NCBI GenBank assembly: GCA_946557785.1
Contig: CAMNTH010000006.1
Coordinates: 94,857-158,856, forward strand
From: an uncultured Blautia sp.
GTDB lineage: Bacteria > Bacillota > Clostridia > Lachnospirales > Lachnospiraceae
DNA length: 64,000 bases
Direction of reading: 5' to 3'
Below, piece by piece: positions 17,755 to 28,046 of the stretch (positions within the stretch are counted from its first letter, which is position 1; the number at the start of each line of letters is the position of its first letter). The translations under genes and the position numbers were made by a program. Below the pieces are notes generated by a model. It had not been told where the DNA came from, did not search any database, and saw only the letters and a list, made by a program, of their open reading frames with translations.

Positions 17755-18639
17755 ATGAATTCAAAAATAAGACAAGGAGATTTCTCCGCAAGTAAAAACG
17801 AGTATCTAGTCTACACTTATGAACAGCACCGCATTCCCGGCATCCGTACACTGTCACATTATACGATCATGAGCCCCATTGCTTCTCCGAAATGGGAGCG
17901 CTATGAAAATTGCTTTGAATTTTTTGTGGCGGCTCGAGGCAATTTTTCTCTTGCTGCACAGACATCTGTATACAAATTTTCCGGCGGGGATATTATGCTC
18001 ACCTTTCCCAATGAGCTTCTGGCTGAGAATCAAAATCCTGTCGCTCCGGTAAGCTTATATTCCTTCCAACTGGATATTAGTGATGAAAATAATTTCCTTT
18101 TCCTCAGCGCCGATGCCGCCCGCACCATAATCGCACAGCTTTTGGAAATACCTCATCATATTGTCCAGACAGAAGCGGAGCAAATGTTTCCTATAATAAA
18201 AAATGCATTCCGTATGGCAGGCCAGGAACAAAATCCTTTAATGGCAGCCAGTTATCTGCAGCTATTTCTCCTTCTCCTCATCTCCTTCTCCAAGAAAGAA
18301 CAGTTCCGCCTTTCCCCTGATATTGGCAGAACCCTGGACTACATCCTGGAGCATATTGAGGATGATATTCCCCTGGAGGATCTTGCGGAATTATCCCACC
18401 TTTCCTGCTCCCAATATAAGCAGAAATTTAAAAAACAAATGGGCTTTTCCCCAAGATATTTTATTAACCAGCAGAAAATCGAGCATTCCAAAACATTGCT
18501 TCTGGAAGGAATGTCTGTAACCGATATTGCCATGCTGATGAATTTCAACACCAGCAGCTATTTTTCTTCCGTATTTAAAAAGTATACGGCATTATCCCCT
18601 CTGGAATATCTGAAAAAAGAAAAGGAACGCACCCGATGA
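17755..18639 (+). CDS. AraC-family transcriptional regulator
   Basis: A 294-residue protein from the ATG at 17755, which has a weak GCAGGT site; the longer frame from 17701 would use TTG. The N-terminal half is a cupin-like sensing domain (FFVAARGNFSL around 60-70). The C-terminal 100 residues carry two helix-turn-helix motifs, including LAELSHLSCSQYKQKFKKQM and the final FNTSSYFSSVFKKYTALSP. It converges on the alpha-L-rhamnosidase gene and probably regulates a neighbouring glycan operon, though which one is not shown. Confidence 0.9.
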   Translation: MNSKIRQGDFSASKNEYLVYTYEQHRIPGIRTLSHYTIMSPIASPKWERYENCFEFFVAARGNFSLAAQTSVYKFSGGDIMLTFPNELLAENQNPVAPVSLYSFQLDISDENNFLFLSADAARTIIAQLLEIPHHIVQTEAEQMFPIIKNAFRMAGQEQNPLMAASYLQLFLLLLISFSKKEQFRLSPDIGRTLDYILEHIEDDIPLEDLAELSHLSCSQYKQKFKKQMGFSPRYFINQQKIEHSKTLLLEGMSVTDIAMLMNFNTSSYFSSVFKKYTALSPLEYLKKEKERTR

Positions 18640-18663
18640 TTGTAATCGTACAGAACATAAACA

Positions 18664-18689
18664 GGCCGCTTGGGGTTACCCAGGCGGCC
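18664..18689. terminator. Bidirectional terminator between AraC and GH78 genes
   Basis: GGCCGC(T)TGGG and CCCAGGCGGCC arms enclose a GTTA loop, with AT-rich sequence on both sides. It serves the two convergent genes. Confidence 0.8.
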
Positions 18690-18696
18690 ATATTAT

Positions 18697-21504
18697 TTAT
18701 GCTTCCACAGCGCGAAGCAGCTTATCAATCTTCTCCTGCTGCTCATAAGGCACATTGGTGAACGGCCCGTTCATAAGCTCCTGCAGGGTATAAAGTTCAT
18801 CAAAAAACGGGAAATCCTTTACAATAGAGAAGTATTCCTCATCCAGAATCTTCTTTGTTCCTTCACAAGCCATCAATTCTTCCATAGGAGAATTAATGGA
18901 GTAAACCTTACGGCAAGGAGTCGTAGGCTCATAGCAGAACGTATAAGTACCTGCCGCAGCCCTTACCTCCACATCCTTTCCTGCCTGCGCTACTGACAGG
19001 ATACCGTCCTTCCACTCGGTCTGAGCAATAATGGCATCTGCTGCCGCATCCGGAAGTACGATCACAGCCTCAGCATCAAACGGAACCGTCACTGTAAAGT
19101 GCAGTTTGTTTCCTTCAATCGCCCATTCGCTTCTGATCATTCCTGCAGCGGAACGTAAGGAAGCCTTTGCCCACTGAATCTGGTAGTTCGGCGTAGGCGC
19201 AACCGTAAATTTCTTAAATCCTGCTGCCTCTTCAGAAGGCTGGATACCAAGCATGTTCCTGTACATCCACTCCACAATAGAGCCATAGGAATAATGGTTC
19301 AGGGAGTTCATTCCCGTACCGCTGATCTTGCCGTCCGGCATTACGGAATTCCAGCGCTCCCATACAGTAGTTGCTCCCATAAGAACCTCATACAGCCATC
19401 CCGGAAAACCCTTCTCCATGAGAAGGCGGTATGCAATATCATTCATGCCATTCTTCGAAAGAACAGGGCACAGGTACGGGGTTCCTACAAAACCGGTATT
19501 CAGATGATATTTATTCTTCTTCAGGATTTCCAGGAGTCCTGCACATGTCTTTTCATATGCAAAGTCAGGCGTCAATCCCATATAAAGAACTACAACATGT
19601 GCGGTCATGGTATTTACACACAAACGTCCTGCTGGTGTAAAATACTCATTCACAAATGCATTGTAGATTTTTTCTGCAAGGCTGGCGTAATAAGCCGCAT
19701 CTTCCTCTTTGCCAAGGATCTTTGCTGTTTTTGCCACAATGTTGGTTGAGTAATAATAGTAACCGGAGCAGATCAGGAACGGATCCGTTGCACCGTATAC
19801 GCCCCCTTCCACATTGCCGTCCAGCGCCAGCCAGTCTGCATAATGGAAACCGCTTTGCCACAGGTATTTACTTCCGTATTTCTCATCTTCACGTCTCATA
19901 TAGTCTACCCAGGCTTTCATGCTGTCATACTGACGGCTTAAAATACCCTTGTCACCATAGTGAAGATATACGTTCCAGGGAATGATCGTAGCAGCATCGC
20001 CCCATGCAGTAGAAGCATCTCCCTGATAATTGGCTACCGGAACAACATCCGGCACGCTGCCGTCCAGCTTTTGCTGCTCTGCATATACATCCTTGCCGAA
20101 TTTGGTATAGAATGCATAGGTGTCCATATTAAAACATGCAGTACCGCTGAAAATCTGTGCATCTCCCGTCCAGCCGTAGCGCTCGTCTCTTTGCGGACAG
20201 TCTGTAGGAACATCCAGGAAATTACCCTTCTGCCCCCATTTTGCATTATGAATCAGCTGATTTACCAAGGGATCTGAAGTTTCAATACTGCCCAGCTCCT
20301 CCATCTCAGAGTGAATCACAAGGCCCCTGAAATCCTCCAAATCAGGTTCTCCGTCCCAGCCCACTACTTTTACAAAACGGAAGCCGTAGAAGGTAAAATG
20401 CTGTCTCACTTCTCTTTCCTTACCATCAGAAATATAAGTAAATTCAGCCTTCGCAGTTCGCAGGTTGTCATTATAAAAATTATCGTCCTGTAGAATCTCC
20501 CCAAACTGGAAGAACAGCTTCGTTCCCTCAGGTGCACTGCAGCGGAAGCTCAGCCAGCCCACCATATTCTGTCCCATATCCAAAACCGTTTCTCCGGCAG
20601 GAGTATGGATCACTTCCACCGGTTTCAGTCTCTCGTGAATGGTAATAGCAGGACTCAGGCGAGGACTTAATTTCTTTTTATCCAGGTCAATCATCTCTGC
20701 GGCAAATACCTCACTGGTATCCAGAGTCATATCAAAAACCTCTCCTGGATAAATGCCGCTGCAAACCACTTTGCTCCTGCGTGCTTTCCAGGAAGTATCT
20801 GTACAGACAGTCTCCTTTGTACCGTCCTCATATGTTATATGAAGCTCCGCAATGGCAGCAAGGCGGTCACCATAGTTTTCTGAGGTCTTACGCAGGCCAT
20901 ACCAGCCTTTATACCAGCCATCTCCCAAAACAACCTCAATGTTATTGGTACCCTGTACAAGTTCCATTTCGTAGGTCTGATACTGAATCCATGTGTCAAA
21001 ATCACAAAGCCCCGGAAGAAGAACCTCATCTCCCTGCTTTTCTCCATTTAAGTACAGCTCATAAACGCCAAGTCCTACCATGTACATTCTTGCCTTCTTA
21101 ACAGGCTTGCTGATTTCCACATTCTTAAAAAGAACAGCCTGTACATCCTTTGGAAGAGAAGGCGTAATCCAATTCGCCTGCCATTCTCCGCCTTTGGCAG
21201 TTTCAAACCATGCAGCATCACTCTCTGCAGTTTCTCCGTTATCCGCCCATACCTTAACTTTCCAATAATATCTTGTTTCCGGTTCCATGGTGATGGGCAG
21301 CACATAAGCAGTACTTACGATATCTTCCCTTTCACCGGAATCATAAACCAGCTCTGTAAACGCTTCGTCCTTTGCCACCAGAACTCTGGCCTTTGTCTGT
21401 TTCTTTCCTTCGGTTTCCTCCGCCACATATGAAATGGCCGGCTTCCACAGGTCAAATCCCATGGGATTCACCAGATGGTTTACTTTTAAATGATTGATCT
21501 TCAT
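18697..21504 (-). CDS. GH78 alpha-L-rhamnosidase
   Basis: This 935-residue enzyme removes terminal alpha-L-rhamnose from plant glycans or flavonoids. N-terminal beta-sandwich domains (Bac_rhamnosid_N, about 130-310) precede the (alpha/alpha)6 barrel. The barrel carries the hallmark FLDVPTDCPQRDERYGWTGD followed by AQIF near residue 450, which supplies the conserved acidic residues. The barrel end SYGSIVEWMYRNMLGI and a C-terminal beta domain are present, so it is full length. It has no signal peptide and is therefore cytoplasmic. It lies 108 bases after the response-regulator gene and is probably the last gene of the rhamnoside operon. Confidence 0.95.
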   Translation of the reverse strand: MKINHLKVNHLVNPMGFDLWKPAISYVAEETEGKKQTKARVLVAKDEAFTELVYDSGEREDIVSTAYVLPITMEPETRYYWKVKVWADNGETAESDAAWFETAKGGEWQANWITPSLPKDVQAVLFKNVEISKPVKKARMYMVGLGVYELYLNGEKQGDEVLLPGLCDFDTWIQYQTYEMELVQGTNNIEVVLGDGWYKGWYGLRKTSENYGDRLAAIAELHITYEDGTKETVCTDTSWKARRSKVVCSGIYPGEVFDMTLDTSEVFAAEMIDLDKKKLSPRLSPAITIHERLKPVEVIHTPAGETVLDMGQNMVGWLSFRCSAPEGTKLFFQFGEILQDDNFYNDNLRTAKAEFTYISDGKEREVRQHFTFYGFRFVKVVGWDGEPDLEDFRGLVIHSEMEELGSIETSDPLVNQLIHNAKWGQKGNFLDVPTDCPQRDERYGWTGDAQIFSGTACFNMDTYAFYTKFGKDVYAEQQKLDGSVPDVVPVANYQGDASTAWGDAATIIPWNVYLHYGDKGILSRQYDSMKAWVDYMRREDEKYGSKYLWQSGFHYADWLALDGNVEGGVYGATDPFLICSGYYYYSTNIVAKTAKILGKEEDAAYYASLAEKIYNAFVNEYFTPAGRLCVNTMTAHVVVLYMGLTPDFAYEKTCAGLLEILKKNKYHLNTGFVGTPYLCPVLSKNGMNDIAYRLLMEKGFPGWLYEVLMGATTVWERWNSVMPDGKISGTGMNSLNHYSYGSIVEWMYRNMLGIQPSEEAAGFKKFTVAPTPNYQIQWAKASLRSAAGMIRSEWAIEGNKLHFTVTVPFDAEAVIVLPDAAADAIIAQTEWKDGILSVAQAGKDVEVRAAAGTYTFCYEPTTPCRKVYSINSPMEELMACEGTKKILDEEYFSIVKDFPFFDELYTLQELMNGPFTNVPYEQQEKIDKLLRAVEA

Positions 21505-21612
21505 AGTTTACTATACCCTTTCATACCCAGGACTTTCTATTCTTTAACCCCTGTCCTGAAGTTAAAATTTATTCTATTATACAGCAGATGTCCGCTAAGG
21601 TGAAGAAAAATA

Positions 21613-23136
21613 TCACTGATGATCATGAAAATCACCGCTATTTTCACCTGCAGCCTCCTTTAAAAATTCTGACGGGCTTTTTCCTGTATAGGAGCGAAAA
21701 ATCCGGCTGAAATAAAATTGGTCTTCATATCCTACCATAGCTGCCACATCCTTGATAAAGCTATCCGGGTTTTCCTGAAATAATTCCTTTGCCCGGTTCA
21801 TACGCAGCTCTGTCAGATATTGGCTAAAAGAATTTCCGGAATATTTTCGAAATATTTTGCTCATATACGTCTGGGAGATTCCAAATTGGTGGCAAAGTTC
21901 CAGCAATGTGATGGGTTTCCCCAGATATGTCCGCAGATAGCGGTCAATTAAATCAAAATATTCCTGGGAATTTACTTTACCGCTTCCGGCTTCATCCTCC
22001 TCAAAGTGCAGGAACACATCCAACAGACTTTCCGCCAGCATTTGAATAGACGCTGCATAGAAGAAGGCATCACTGAGCAAATATTCGCTCTCAGACATAG
22101 AAAGCATGCACAGCTTGTTTTGCCGCATTACAGACAACACCTCCCTGGTAAAGCTCTCCATCCAAAGCTGTGATGGGGCATATTTCTCTAAAGACTCATA
22201 TCCCCGTTTGATTTCCATTCTGATCTTCTCAGGCTTTCTGGTTCTGGCTACAGCCTCTAATTCCCGCAGGATCTCCTCTTCCCTCCTGCGCAATTGTGCC
22301 ATTTGGTTCCCCTGCTTTTTCCTGGGCTTAGCCAGATCCAGGCATTGTTTTACACCGATACTGCTGCGCTGATCCAGTTCCTGATACATACTGCGGATCT
22401 TTTCCGGAATCTCTGTCAGTGCAAAGGGCCGGCTGTCATAGATCAAAGTATAATAATTTTCCTCATTCTGCTGCTTCTGTGTTTTTTCCAAATAATGCAG
22501 AAACCCGGTTTTCGGAAGTAATTCCTGTGGAATCAGATACAGCGCTTCCATTTCATCACGTCCAAAAATGAGGAATTTTTCATTAATATCTGAATAAATC
22601 TCCCTTGTCTTATCCATAGAAAACCGGCGTGGAAGTCCGTTTACCCGAAAAATAGCCCCATAGTACTGCTTGTACGGCATATATCGCTTCACTCTTTCCG
22701 TATCCACAGCTTCTCCATTCCCCAATTCCCGCAGAATACGGTTTCTCTCTTTATAGTGAATTTCATCAATTTTTACCTTTGCGCCCTCCAAAGATTTCAA
22801 AAGCACAGACGGTACGATGGGCTTCAAAAGATAATCCGTAACACCGGAACGTATAGCGCTCTGGGCATATTCAAAATCCTGATAACCGCTGGTAATAATA
22901 AAACAAATTTCGGGAAATTCCTTCCGCACAATAGAAGCCAGCTCAACGCCTGACAAAAGCGGCATCTTAATATCACACAGGATTAAATCGGGCTTGATCT
23001 GCCTGATTTTATCCAGTGCTTCCTGCCCGTTCTCTGCTGTGGCAGATATCACATAATTTTCACTCCGTCTCTCTACAATGGAGCAAATAGATTTCAGCGC
23101 AAGGGGCTCATCATCTGCTGCTAATACCCGATACAT
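21613..23136 (-). CDS. YesN-type response regulator with AraC output domain
   Basis: A 507-residue regulator. The receiver domain (1-120) has acidic residues D8-D9, the phospho-acceptor D55 in LILCDIKMP, and the lysine of YLLKPIVPS. A linker of about 270 residues is typical for the YesN group. The C-terminal AraC domain (about 405-500) includes FGISQTYMSKIFRKYSGNS and YEDQFYFSRIFRSYTGKSP. The ATG at 23136 sits inside the 3' end of the kinase gene (26-base overlap), giving translational coupling. It should control the transporter and GH78 genes. Confidence 0.93.
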   Translation of the reverse strand: MYRVLAADDEPLALKSICSIVERRSENYVISATAENGQEALDKIRQIKPDLILCDIKMPLLSGVELASIVRKEFPEICFIITSGYQDFEYAQSAIRSGVTDYLLKPIVPSVLLKSLEGAKVKIDEIHYKERNRILRELGNGEAVDTERVKRYMPYKQYYGAIFRVNGLPRRFSMDKTREIYSDINEKFLIFGRDEMEALYLIPQELLPKTGFLHYLEKTQKQQNEENYYTLIYDSRPFALTEIPEKIRSMYQELDQRSSIGVKQCLDLAKPRKKQGNQMAQLRRREEEILRELEAVARTRKPEKIRMEIKRGYESLEKYAPSQLWMESFTREVLSVMRQNKLCMLSMSESEYLLSDAFFYAASIQMLAESLLDVFLHFEEDEAGSGKVNSQEYFDLIDRYLRTYLGKPITLLELCHQFGISQTYMSKIFRKYSGNSFSQYLTELRMNRAKELFQENPDSFIKDVAAMVGYEDQFYFSRIFRSYTGKSPSEFLKEAAGENSGDFHDHQ

Positions 23137-24907
23137 CCTTTCCACCTCTTTTTTCTATCCTTTCACCGACCTTCACTTCCACTCCTCCTGCAGGGATATT
23201 GTCTATGGAAAAAATCAGTTTTTCATTATATAACAAATAACATCTTGCATAAGTATTTACCACTCCCATGCCCCCGATTTCCAATTCCATTCCGCTGCGG
23301 GCCAGCAAGCTTTCCCGAATTCCTTTGAACCTTTCCTCAATTTCCTCCAGTTTCTCCTGCGCAATCCCTTCTCCATTATCCCGCACACAAATCTCCCACC
23401 GGCCAGGGTACCTTTTTCCCAGAACCTGAATCTCCATCCTCCGGTCACAATTTCCATATGCATGAGCTAAAATGTTCTCCACAAACTGGTGCAGCGTCAT
23501 TCTTGGAAGCAGTTCCTCCCTGATTTCAGGTTCTATTTCTATCTCGAAAGATATCTTTTCCCCATAACGGGCTTTTAAAAGATAAAGATAGTTTTCCAGA
23601 TACTGGATTTCCTGCTCTACATGTGCATATCTCTCTTTATTATTCGTAGAATACCTAAGCATATTTGCCAATGCTCCGCACATATCGCAGATCATGTCAT
23701 CGTCATTTTCAACTCCCCTGCTGGAAATAATGTTCAGAACATTGTAGAGAAAATGGGGATTGATCTGTGCCTGCAAAGCATCAAACTGTGCCTGCAGCTG
23801 CAGCAGCATTGACCTTTTTTCTCTTTGTACTGCCTGAGAAAGACGTTCCGTCATCATCTGATAGGAATGGGTCAGCATAGCAACCTCATCCAGCCCAAAG
23901 CTTGTCTGAACATTCTGCACCTCCAGGTTTTCCAGGCTGGTTTGTTCGATCATTTCCCGCAGCTCACGAATGGGCTTTGAAAGGGCATATGACCAAACTA
24001 CGATCAGCAGCAAGCACAAACCGAATGCAACAATAGCCGCCAGCACAGCAGTCGCAAGAATCGCTATCCTTCCGCTCTCCGCCTCCAGATCAGGAATATA
24101 GGCTATCACGCTGAAGGAAAACTCCTTGGAGTCGCTTTTGGATACCAGCATTCCATTGATGGTGTCAGCCGTACCTCCCTGGATTTCTGCCATCTTCCGG
24201 AGTCCCTTTCCTCTGGGATAGTCCTCAGCACTGGCATATAGGATTTCGTCTTTGTCCACCAGAAGCATGAAACGGGCGCTGGTATCCGCTACAGCCAGCC
24301 CCCCCAGGCTTTCTACCGTATTCTCTACTTCAATATACCCCATCTGAAACCCCTGCACGGCCTTCATTATAGAGTACACTTCTGTTCCATCCTTTCTTTC
24401 CCATCTGTCTGTATGGGAGCCGATTAAAACCGTTTTGCCATTTGCTTTATCCGCTTTCTTCAAATACGAAATTTTATCTAAGTCCTCTCTCTTTATCCAC
24501 GGGATAGTGACATTCATATTATAACTGCTGATCACATATCCCGTCTGGTTATAAAATACCGTTCTGTAACAATTCCTAATAATATATTCCGTGGTAAGTC
24601 CAACATCCAGCTCTGTTTTTGCATCTAAAACATAATCACTGGGGATGGGCCTTTCAGAGACCATCCCCAATGTTTTGATACTATTCAGCATTGCAGGATC
24701 CGACAAGATATAATAAATGATCGCATCCATCCTGTTTAACTGGTCTTCCATCTGGGAAACGAGCTGTTCTGAGGTCACCACCAGGCTTTCTTTCTGCCTC
24801 CTGACTTCATAATCCAAGCTAATCTTGTATACAACAACTCCAAGGCTCAGACTCAATAAAAGTGCAACTGTCGCATAAGCAAGAATCAATCTTGTCTGAT
24901 ATTTCAT
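23111..24907 (-). CDS. YesM-type sensor histidine kinase
   Basis: A 598-residue membrane kinase. Helices at about 7-30 and 280-305 flank an extracellular sensor domain (Cache-like, around 31-279), followed by HAMP. The His_kinase domain has QINPHFLYNVLNIISS, with H385 as the phosphorylated residue. The ATP-binding part shows QFVENILAHA, RDNGEGI and GGMGVVNTYARC. Such kinases of the LytS/YesM group sense extracellular sugars, often through the binding protein of the adjoining CUT1 transporter, and phosphorylate the YesN partner encoded next. Confidence 0.93.
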   Translation of the reverse strand: MKYQTRLILAYATVALLLSLSLGVVVYKISLDYEVRRQKESLVVTSEQLVSQMEDQLNRMDAIIYYILSDPAMLNSIKTLGMVSERPIPSDYVLDAKTELDVGLTTEYIIRNCYRTVFYNQTGYVISSYNMNVTIPWIKREDLDKISYLKKADKANGKTVLIGSHTDRWERKDGTEVYSIMKAVQGFQMGYIEVENTVESLGGLAVADTSARFMLLVDKDEILYASAEDYPRGKGLRKMAEIQGGTADTINGMLVSKSDSKEFSFSVIAYIPDLEAESGRIAILATAVLAAIVAFGLCLLLIVVWSYALSKPIRELREMIEQTSLENLEVQNVQTSFGLDEVAMLTHSYQMMTERLSQAVQREKRSMLLQLQAQFDALQAQINPHFLYNVLNIISSRGVENDDDMICDMCGALANMLRYSTNNKERYAHVEQEIQYLENYLYLLKARYGEKISFEIEIEPEIREELLPRMTLHQFVENILAHAYGNCDRRMEIQVLGKRYPGRWEICVRDNGEGIAQEKLEEIEERFKGIRESLLARSGMELEIGGMGVVNTYARCYLLYNEKLIFSIDNIPAGGVEVKVGERIEKRGGKDVSGISSR

Positions 24908-24975
24908 TTATCCTCTCTTTTCTCCCTTAACTATCATCCGCACAATGGAATTTTCCAGTTGTCAGTTATTTTCTA

Positions 24976-25806
24976 TCAGCCCTTTACAGACCCGGCTACC
25001 ATACCATCTACAATCTTCTTGTTAAAGAAAATAAACAAAATCAGCATTGGTATGGTAATCAGGATAATATCTGCAAACAGCAGGTTATAGCTGCTTGAAA
25101 ATTGTCCCTTATAATTATATAACGTCAGCTGTACAGTAGTATTCTCCGCTCCCGGCAAAAAATACAGTGGATTTGTAAAATCGTTAAAAGTTGTTACAGC
25201 TGTTAGTATTATAACAGTTGCCCGAATGGGTTTTAACAAAGGATTGATAATCCTGAAGAATACCTGAAAGGGACTGCATCCGTCAATTCTTGCCGCCTCC
25301 TCCAGTTCCCTTGGAATAGAAGCCATAAATCCTCTGAAAAGCATAATCGTAAAGGGCGTCTGCAAAGCTATCTCAACCATAACCATACCAAACATTGTTT
25401 TATAAATATGGAGCTGCTGAAGAAGGTTAATGGTTGGAAGAATCGTTGCCGGGATCATCAGCCCAAGCATAATAACCCATTGTACAATTCTCATAGCACG
25501 GTCATTTCGTCTCTGAATAACGTATCCCGCCATTGCACATGTTATAAGCAGGCCAAGTACAGTAAAGAATGTTAAAATCAAGCTGTTTTTAAATGCTGTA
25601 ACAAGCTGATAATTCGAATAAGAAAATACCTCTTTGTAGTTTTCAAAATGCAGCTCTGCAGGCCAGTTAATGGTCAGAAGCCCGGCTTCCTGCTTTGACT
25701 TCAAAGAGTTTACAAGCATGAAATAAAACGGAAGGATAAAAATCAGCAGTGTCAAAATCACTCCCACAATATCCGCTACCCAAATAAGTCTTTTCTTCTT
25801 TTTCAT
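24976..25806 (-). CDS. Carbohydrate ABC transporter permease, MalG type (rhamnoside operon)
   Basis: A 276-residue permease with six helices, EAA loop EEAARIDGCSPFQVFFRIINP and C-terminus AGSVKG. The ATG shares one base with the stop of the preceding permease (TAATG), indicating coupled translation. The two-component genes follow 68 bases downstream. The cargo is probably a rhamnose-containing oligosaccharide, judged from the GH78 gene in the same run. Confidence 0.92.
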   Translation of the reverse strand: MKKKKRLIWVADIVGVILTLLIFILPFYFMLVNSLKSKQEAGLLTINWPAELHFENYKEVFSYSNYQLVTAFKNSLILTFFTVLGLLITCAMAGYVIQRRNDRAMRIVQWVIMLGLMIPATILPTINLLQQLHIYKTMFGMVMVEIALQTPFTIMLFRGFMASIPRELEEAARIDGCSPFQVFFRIINPLLKPIRATVIILTAVTTFNDFTNPLYFLPGAENTTVQLTLYNYKGQFSSSYNLLFADIILITIPMLILFIFFNKKIVDGMVAGSVKG

Positions 25807-26681
25807 TATTGGATTGCCTCCTCTCTCTTCATAAGGAAATGCTGAAGCGGAAATGCAATACAGGAAATCAGGACTAACATGATTACGTTACCCGCTGTTG
25901 ACAAACCATAAAAGCCATAAGCATACTGCTTATAGATTACAGACGCCATAACGTCTGTTGCAAAGCCAGGTCCGCCTCCCGTCATAGCCCAAATCAGGTC
26001 GAAGGTACGAAGTCCGCCAATCAGGGACAGAATAATAATGGAGTTCTGAGAAGGAGCAACCAACGGCAAAGTAATGCTTTTTAGCTGCTGCCATGCGTTT
26101 GCACCATCAATAGAAGCCGCCTCATAATAGGTCTTGTCAATAGATTGTACACCCGCAATATAAATAACTACGGAAATAGAAAGACCTTTCCATACATCTG
26201 TTGCAATAACACTGTACAGCGCCAGGTTCATATCTCCGAGAAAGTTAATAGGAGAGAAGCCCAGAGCCTGCAAAGCCAGGTTAAACACACCTTTTGTTGG
26301 ATGCATCAGGTAGGAAAATGTTAGGCCGACTGCCATAGTAGAAACCAAGTTCGGGAAGAAAACAGCCGAACGGATAAAGCCCTTTGTACGAATCTTGCTG
26401 CAAAGGAAAACCGCAAGAAAAAATGCGATAATTACCTTCAGACCACTGGTAAGAAACGCATAAATCAGCGTATGTACAATAGAGGAACTCAAAGAGTTCT
26501 CTGAAAAGAACATTTTGTAGTTATCCAGTCCGCAGAATGTTGCCGAATCAAAATTCCAAACTGTCATACTGTAATAAAGGGAAGTAATGATCGGGTATAA
26601 GAAAAACACACTGAAAATTACCAATGAAGGAACCACGAACCAGAAGGAGTATAACTTATTGTCCCTATTTTTGGATTTCAT
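25806..26681 (-). CDS. Carbohydrate ABC transporter permease, MalF type (rhamnoside operon)
   Basis: A 291-residue permease with six hydrophobic helices and EAA loop YEAASIDGANAWQQLKSITLP. It is separated from the binding-protein gene by 72 bases that contain a strong hairpin, the same arrangement as in the GH112 operon. It pairs with the MalG-type protein encoded immediately downstream. Confidence 0.92.
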   Translation of the reverse strand: MKSKNRDNKLYSFWFVVPSLVIFSVFFLYPIITSLYYSMTVWNFDSATFCGLDNYKMFFSENSLSSSIVHTLIYAFLTSGLKVIIAFFLAVFLCSKIRTKGFIRSAVFFPNLVSTMAVGLTFSYLMHPTKGVFNLALQALGFSPINFLGDMNLALYSVIATDVWKGLSISVVIYIAGVQSIDKTYYEAASIDGANAWQQLKSITLPLVAPSQNSIIILSLIGGLRTFDLIWAMTGGGPGFATDVMASVIYKQYAYGFYGLSTAGNVIMLVLISCIAFPLQHFLMKREEAIQ

Positions 26682-26702
26682 AACAACCTCCTTAATAAAA
26701 CG

Positions 26703-26725
26703 ACCGCCCGCATAAGCAGGCGGCC
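26703..26725 (-). terminator. Intercistronic hairpin between binding protein and permease genes
   Basis: On the minus strand GGCCGCCTGC pairs with GCGGGCGGTC around a TTAT loop, followed by GTTTTATT. It is probably a partial terminator or mRNA stabiliser that raises binding-protein level. Confidence 0.75.
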
Positions 26726-26753
26726 AAAACTTTCAATTACAGGATATCAAGAA

Positions 26754-28046
26754 TCATTCCCATCCAAGTCCCTGCTGAACTGCGGATTTCTTACAGTCTT
26801 CATCGTACATCTGAGCCGCAGTAGCACCGTCAATCTGGCCGAGAGCTGCAGACGTAGAAATCTGTGAACAGGTAGCGCCTTTAACAGGAGTCATAAATTC
26901 GAGTGCCGGAGCTGTCTTCCCTTCATCAAAGTACTTCTGCATATCTACACGGATTGCATCAGGTACAGATTCAGGAAGTGTAAATCCTTTAATACAGGAT
27001 GGTCCATTTGCACCCATATAGCCAATATATTCATTCATATTCTCTTCCTGATACCAGAAATCCAGGAATGCAAGAGCTGCTTCTGCATTTTCGCTGTCTT
27101 TGCTGATATACCATGAATTCGGCTCCCAAACAGTAAGGCCAACATTTTCTGCATCATCGCCAGGTACGGCAAATACACCAATATTTTCAGCTGCCTCCGG
27201 ATGATTTGCAACCATTACAGGGACTATCTGAGTCAGCATGATCCAGTGTGTAGCCTGTCCTGTCGCCATAGCTTCAAGACCATCATCATATTTAGCTGCT
27301 GTGCTGTCTGCATTGTACATGTCTACCAGGTCTTCGTATTTTTTCCAGCTCCTGAGACCGCCTTCATCTGATTCAAATTTTGCAGTACCTGCCGTAAATT
27401 CATCTGCAAATGCAGAATTCTTAGCTAAAACATTATAGTTATCTCCAAGGAACAGAACCTGTGCTGTCCATGTATCGCCGCCGGAAAGGTAAAGCGGTGT
27501 TTTTCCGGCATCCTTTAATGCCTGGCAGTTTGCAACGAATTCATCCCATGTTTTTGGAATCTCAAGACCAAGCTCCTCATAATCCGGTTTCCAATATACA
27601 ACGGCTCCACCCTGTGTTGTTGTAAATGGTGCTCCGTAGATACGGTCTTCCTGGCTTACTGTGCTGGTAAATGTCTCATCAAATTTTGCTGTCATCTCTT
27701 CGTCTGTAATATCCAGGAAATGTTCCTTTGGATTCAATGCAGCAAGCAAAGATCCTGAATTATAGTTTACAATATCCGGAAGATCCCCGGATGCACATTT
27801 TGTTTTAATGATATTATCGCCTTCTGTTCCTCCCGGGCTGATTTCAACTGCAAATTCCATTCCCAGCTCTTCTGTTGCTTTTGCCATGATAGCCTGGGTT
27901 CCCTCATTGTACTCAGCGCTATAAATCCACATAGAAAGCGTAACTCCCTCAAAAGGCTTTGCAGATTCTTCTGCCATTACAGCTGCAGGCGCACATCCCA
28001 CTGTCATTGCTGCTGCAAGTAAAACTGCTAATGCTGATTTTTTCAT
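26754..28046 (-). CDS. Lipoprotein sugar-binding protein (rhamnoside operon)
   Basis: A 430-residue solute-binding protein. I use the ATG at 28046, which has GGGAGAA upstream, rather than an in-frame ATG 30 bases earlier that lacks a site. The signal sequence ALAVLLAAAMTVGC ends in a lipobox, so Cys18 would be lipidated and the protein anchored outside the membrane. The mature part starts with a Pro/Ala linker and then GVTLSMWIYSAEYNEG, typical of SBP_bac_1. It opens the operon of two permeases, YesM/YesN pair and GH78. Confidence 0.9.
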   Translation of the reverse strand: MKKSALAVLLAAAMTVGCAPAAVMAEESAKPFEGVTLSMWIYSAEYNEGTQAIMAKATEELGMEFAVEISPGGTEGDNIIKTKCASGDLPDIVNYNSGSLLAALNPKEHFLDITDEEMTAKFDETFTSTVSQEDRIYGAPFTTTQGGAVVYWKPDYEELGLEIPKTWDEFVANCQALKDAGKTPLYLSGGDTWTAQVLFLGDNYNVLAKNSAFADEFTAGTAKFESDEGGLRSWKKYEDLVDMYNADSTAAKYDDGLEAMATGQATHWIMLTQIVPVMVANHPEAAENIGVFAVPGDDAENVGLTVWEPNSWYISKDSENAEAALAFLDFWYQEENMNEYIGYMGANGPSCIKGFTLPESVPDAIRVDMQKYFDEGKTAPALEFMTPVKGATCSQISTSAALGQIDGATAAQMYDEDCKKSAVQQGLGWE

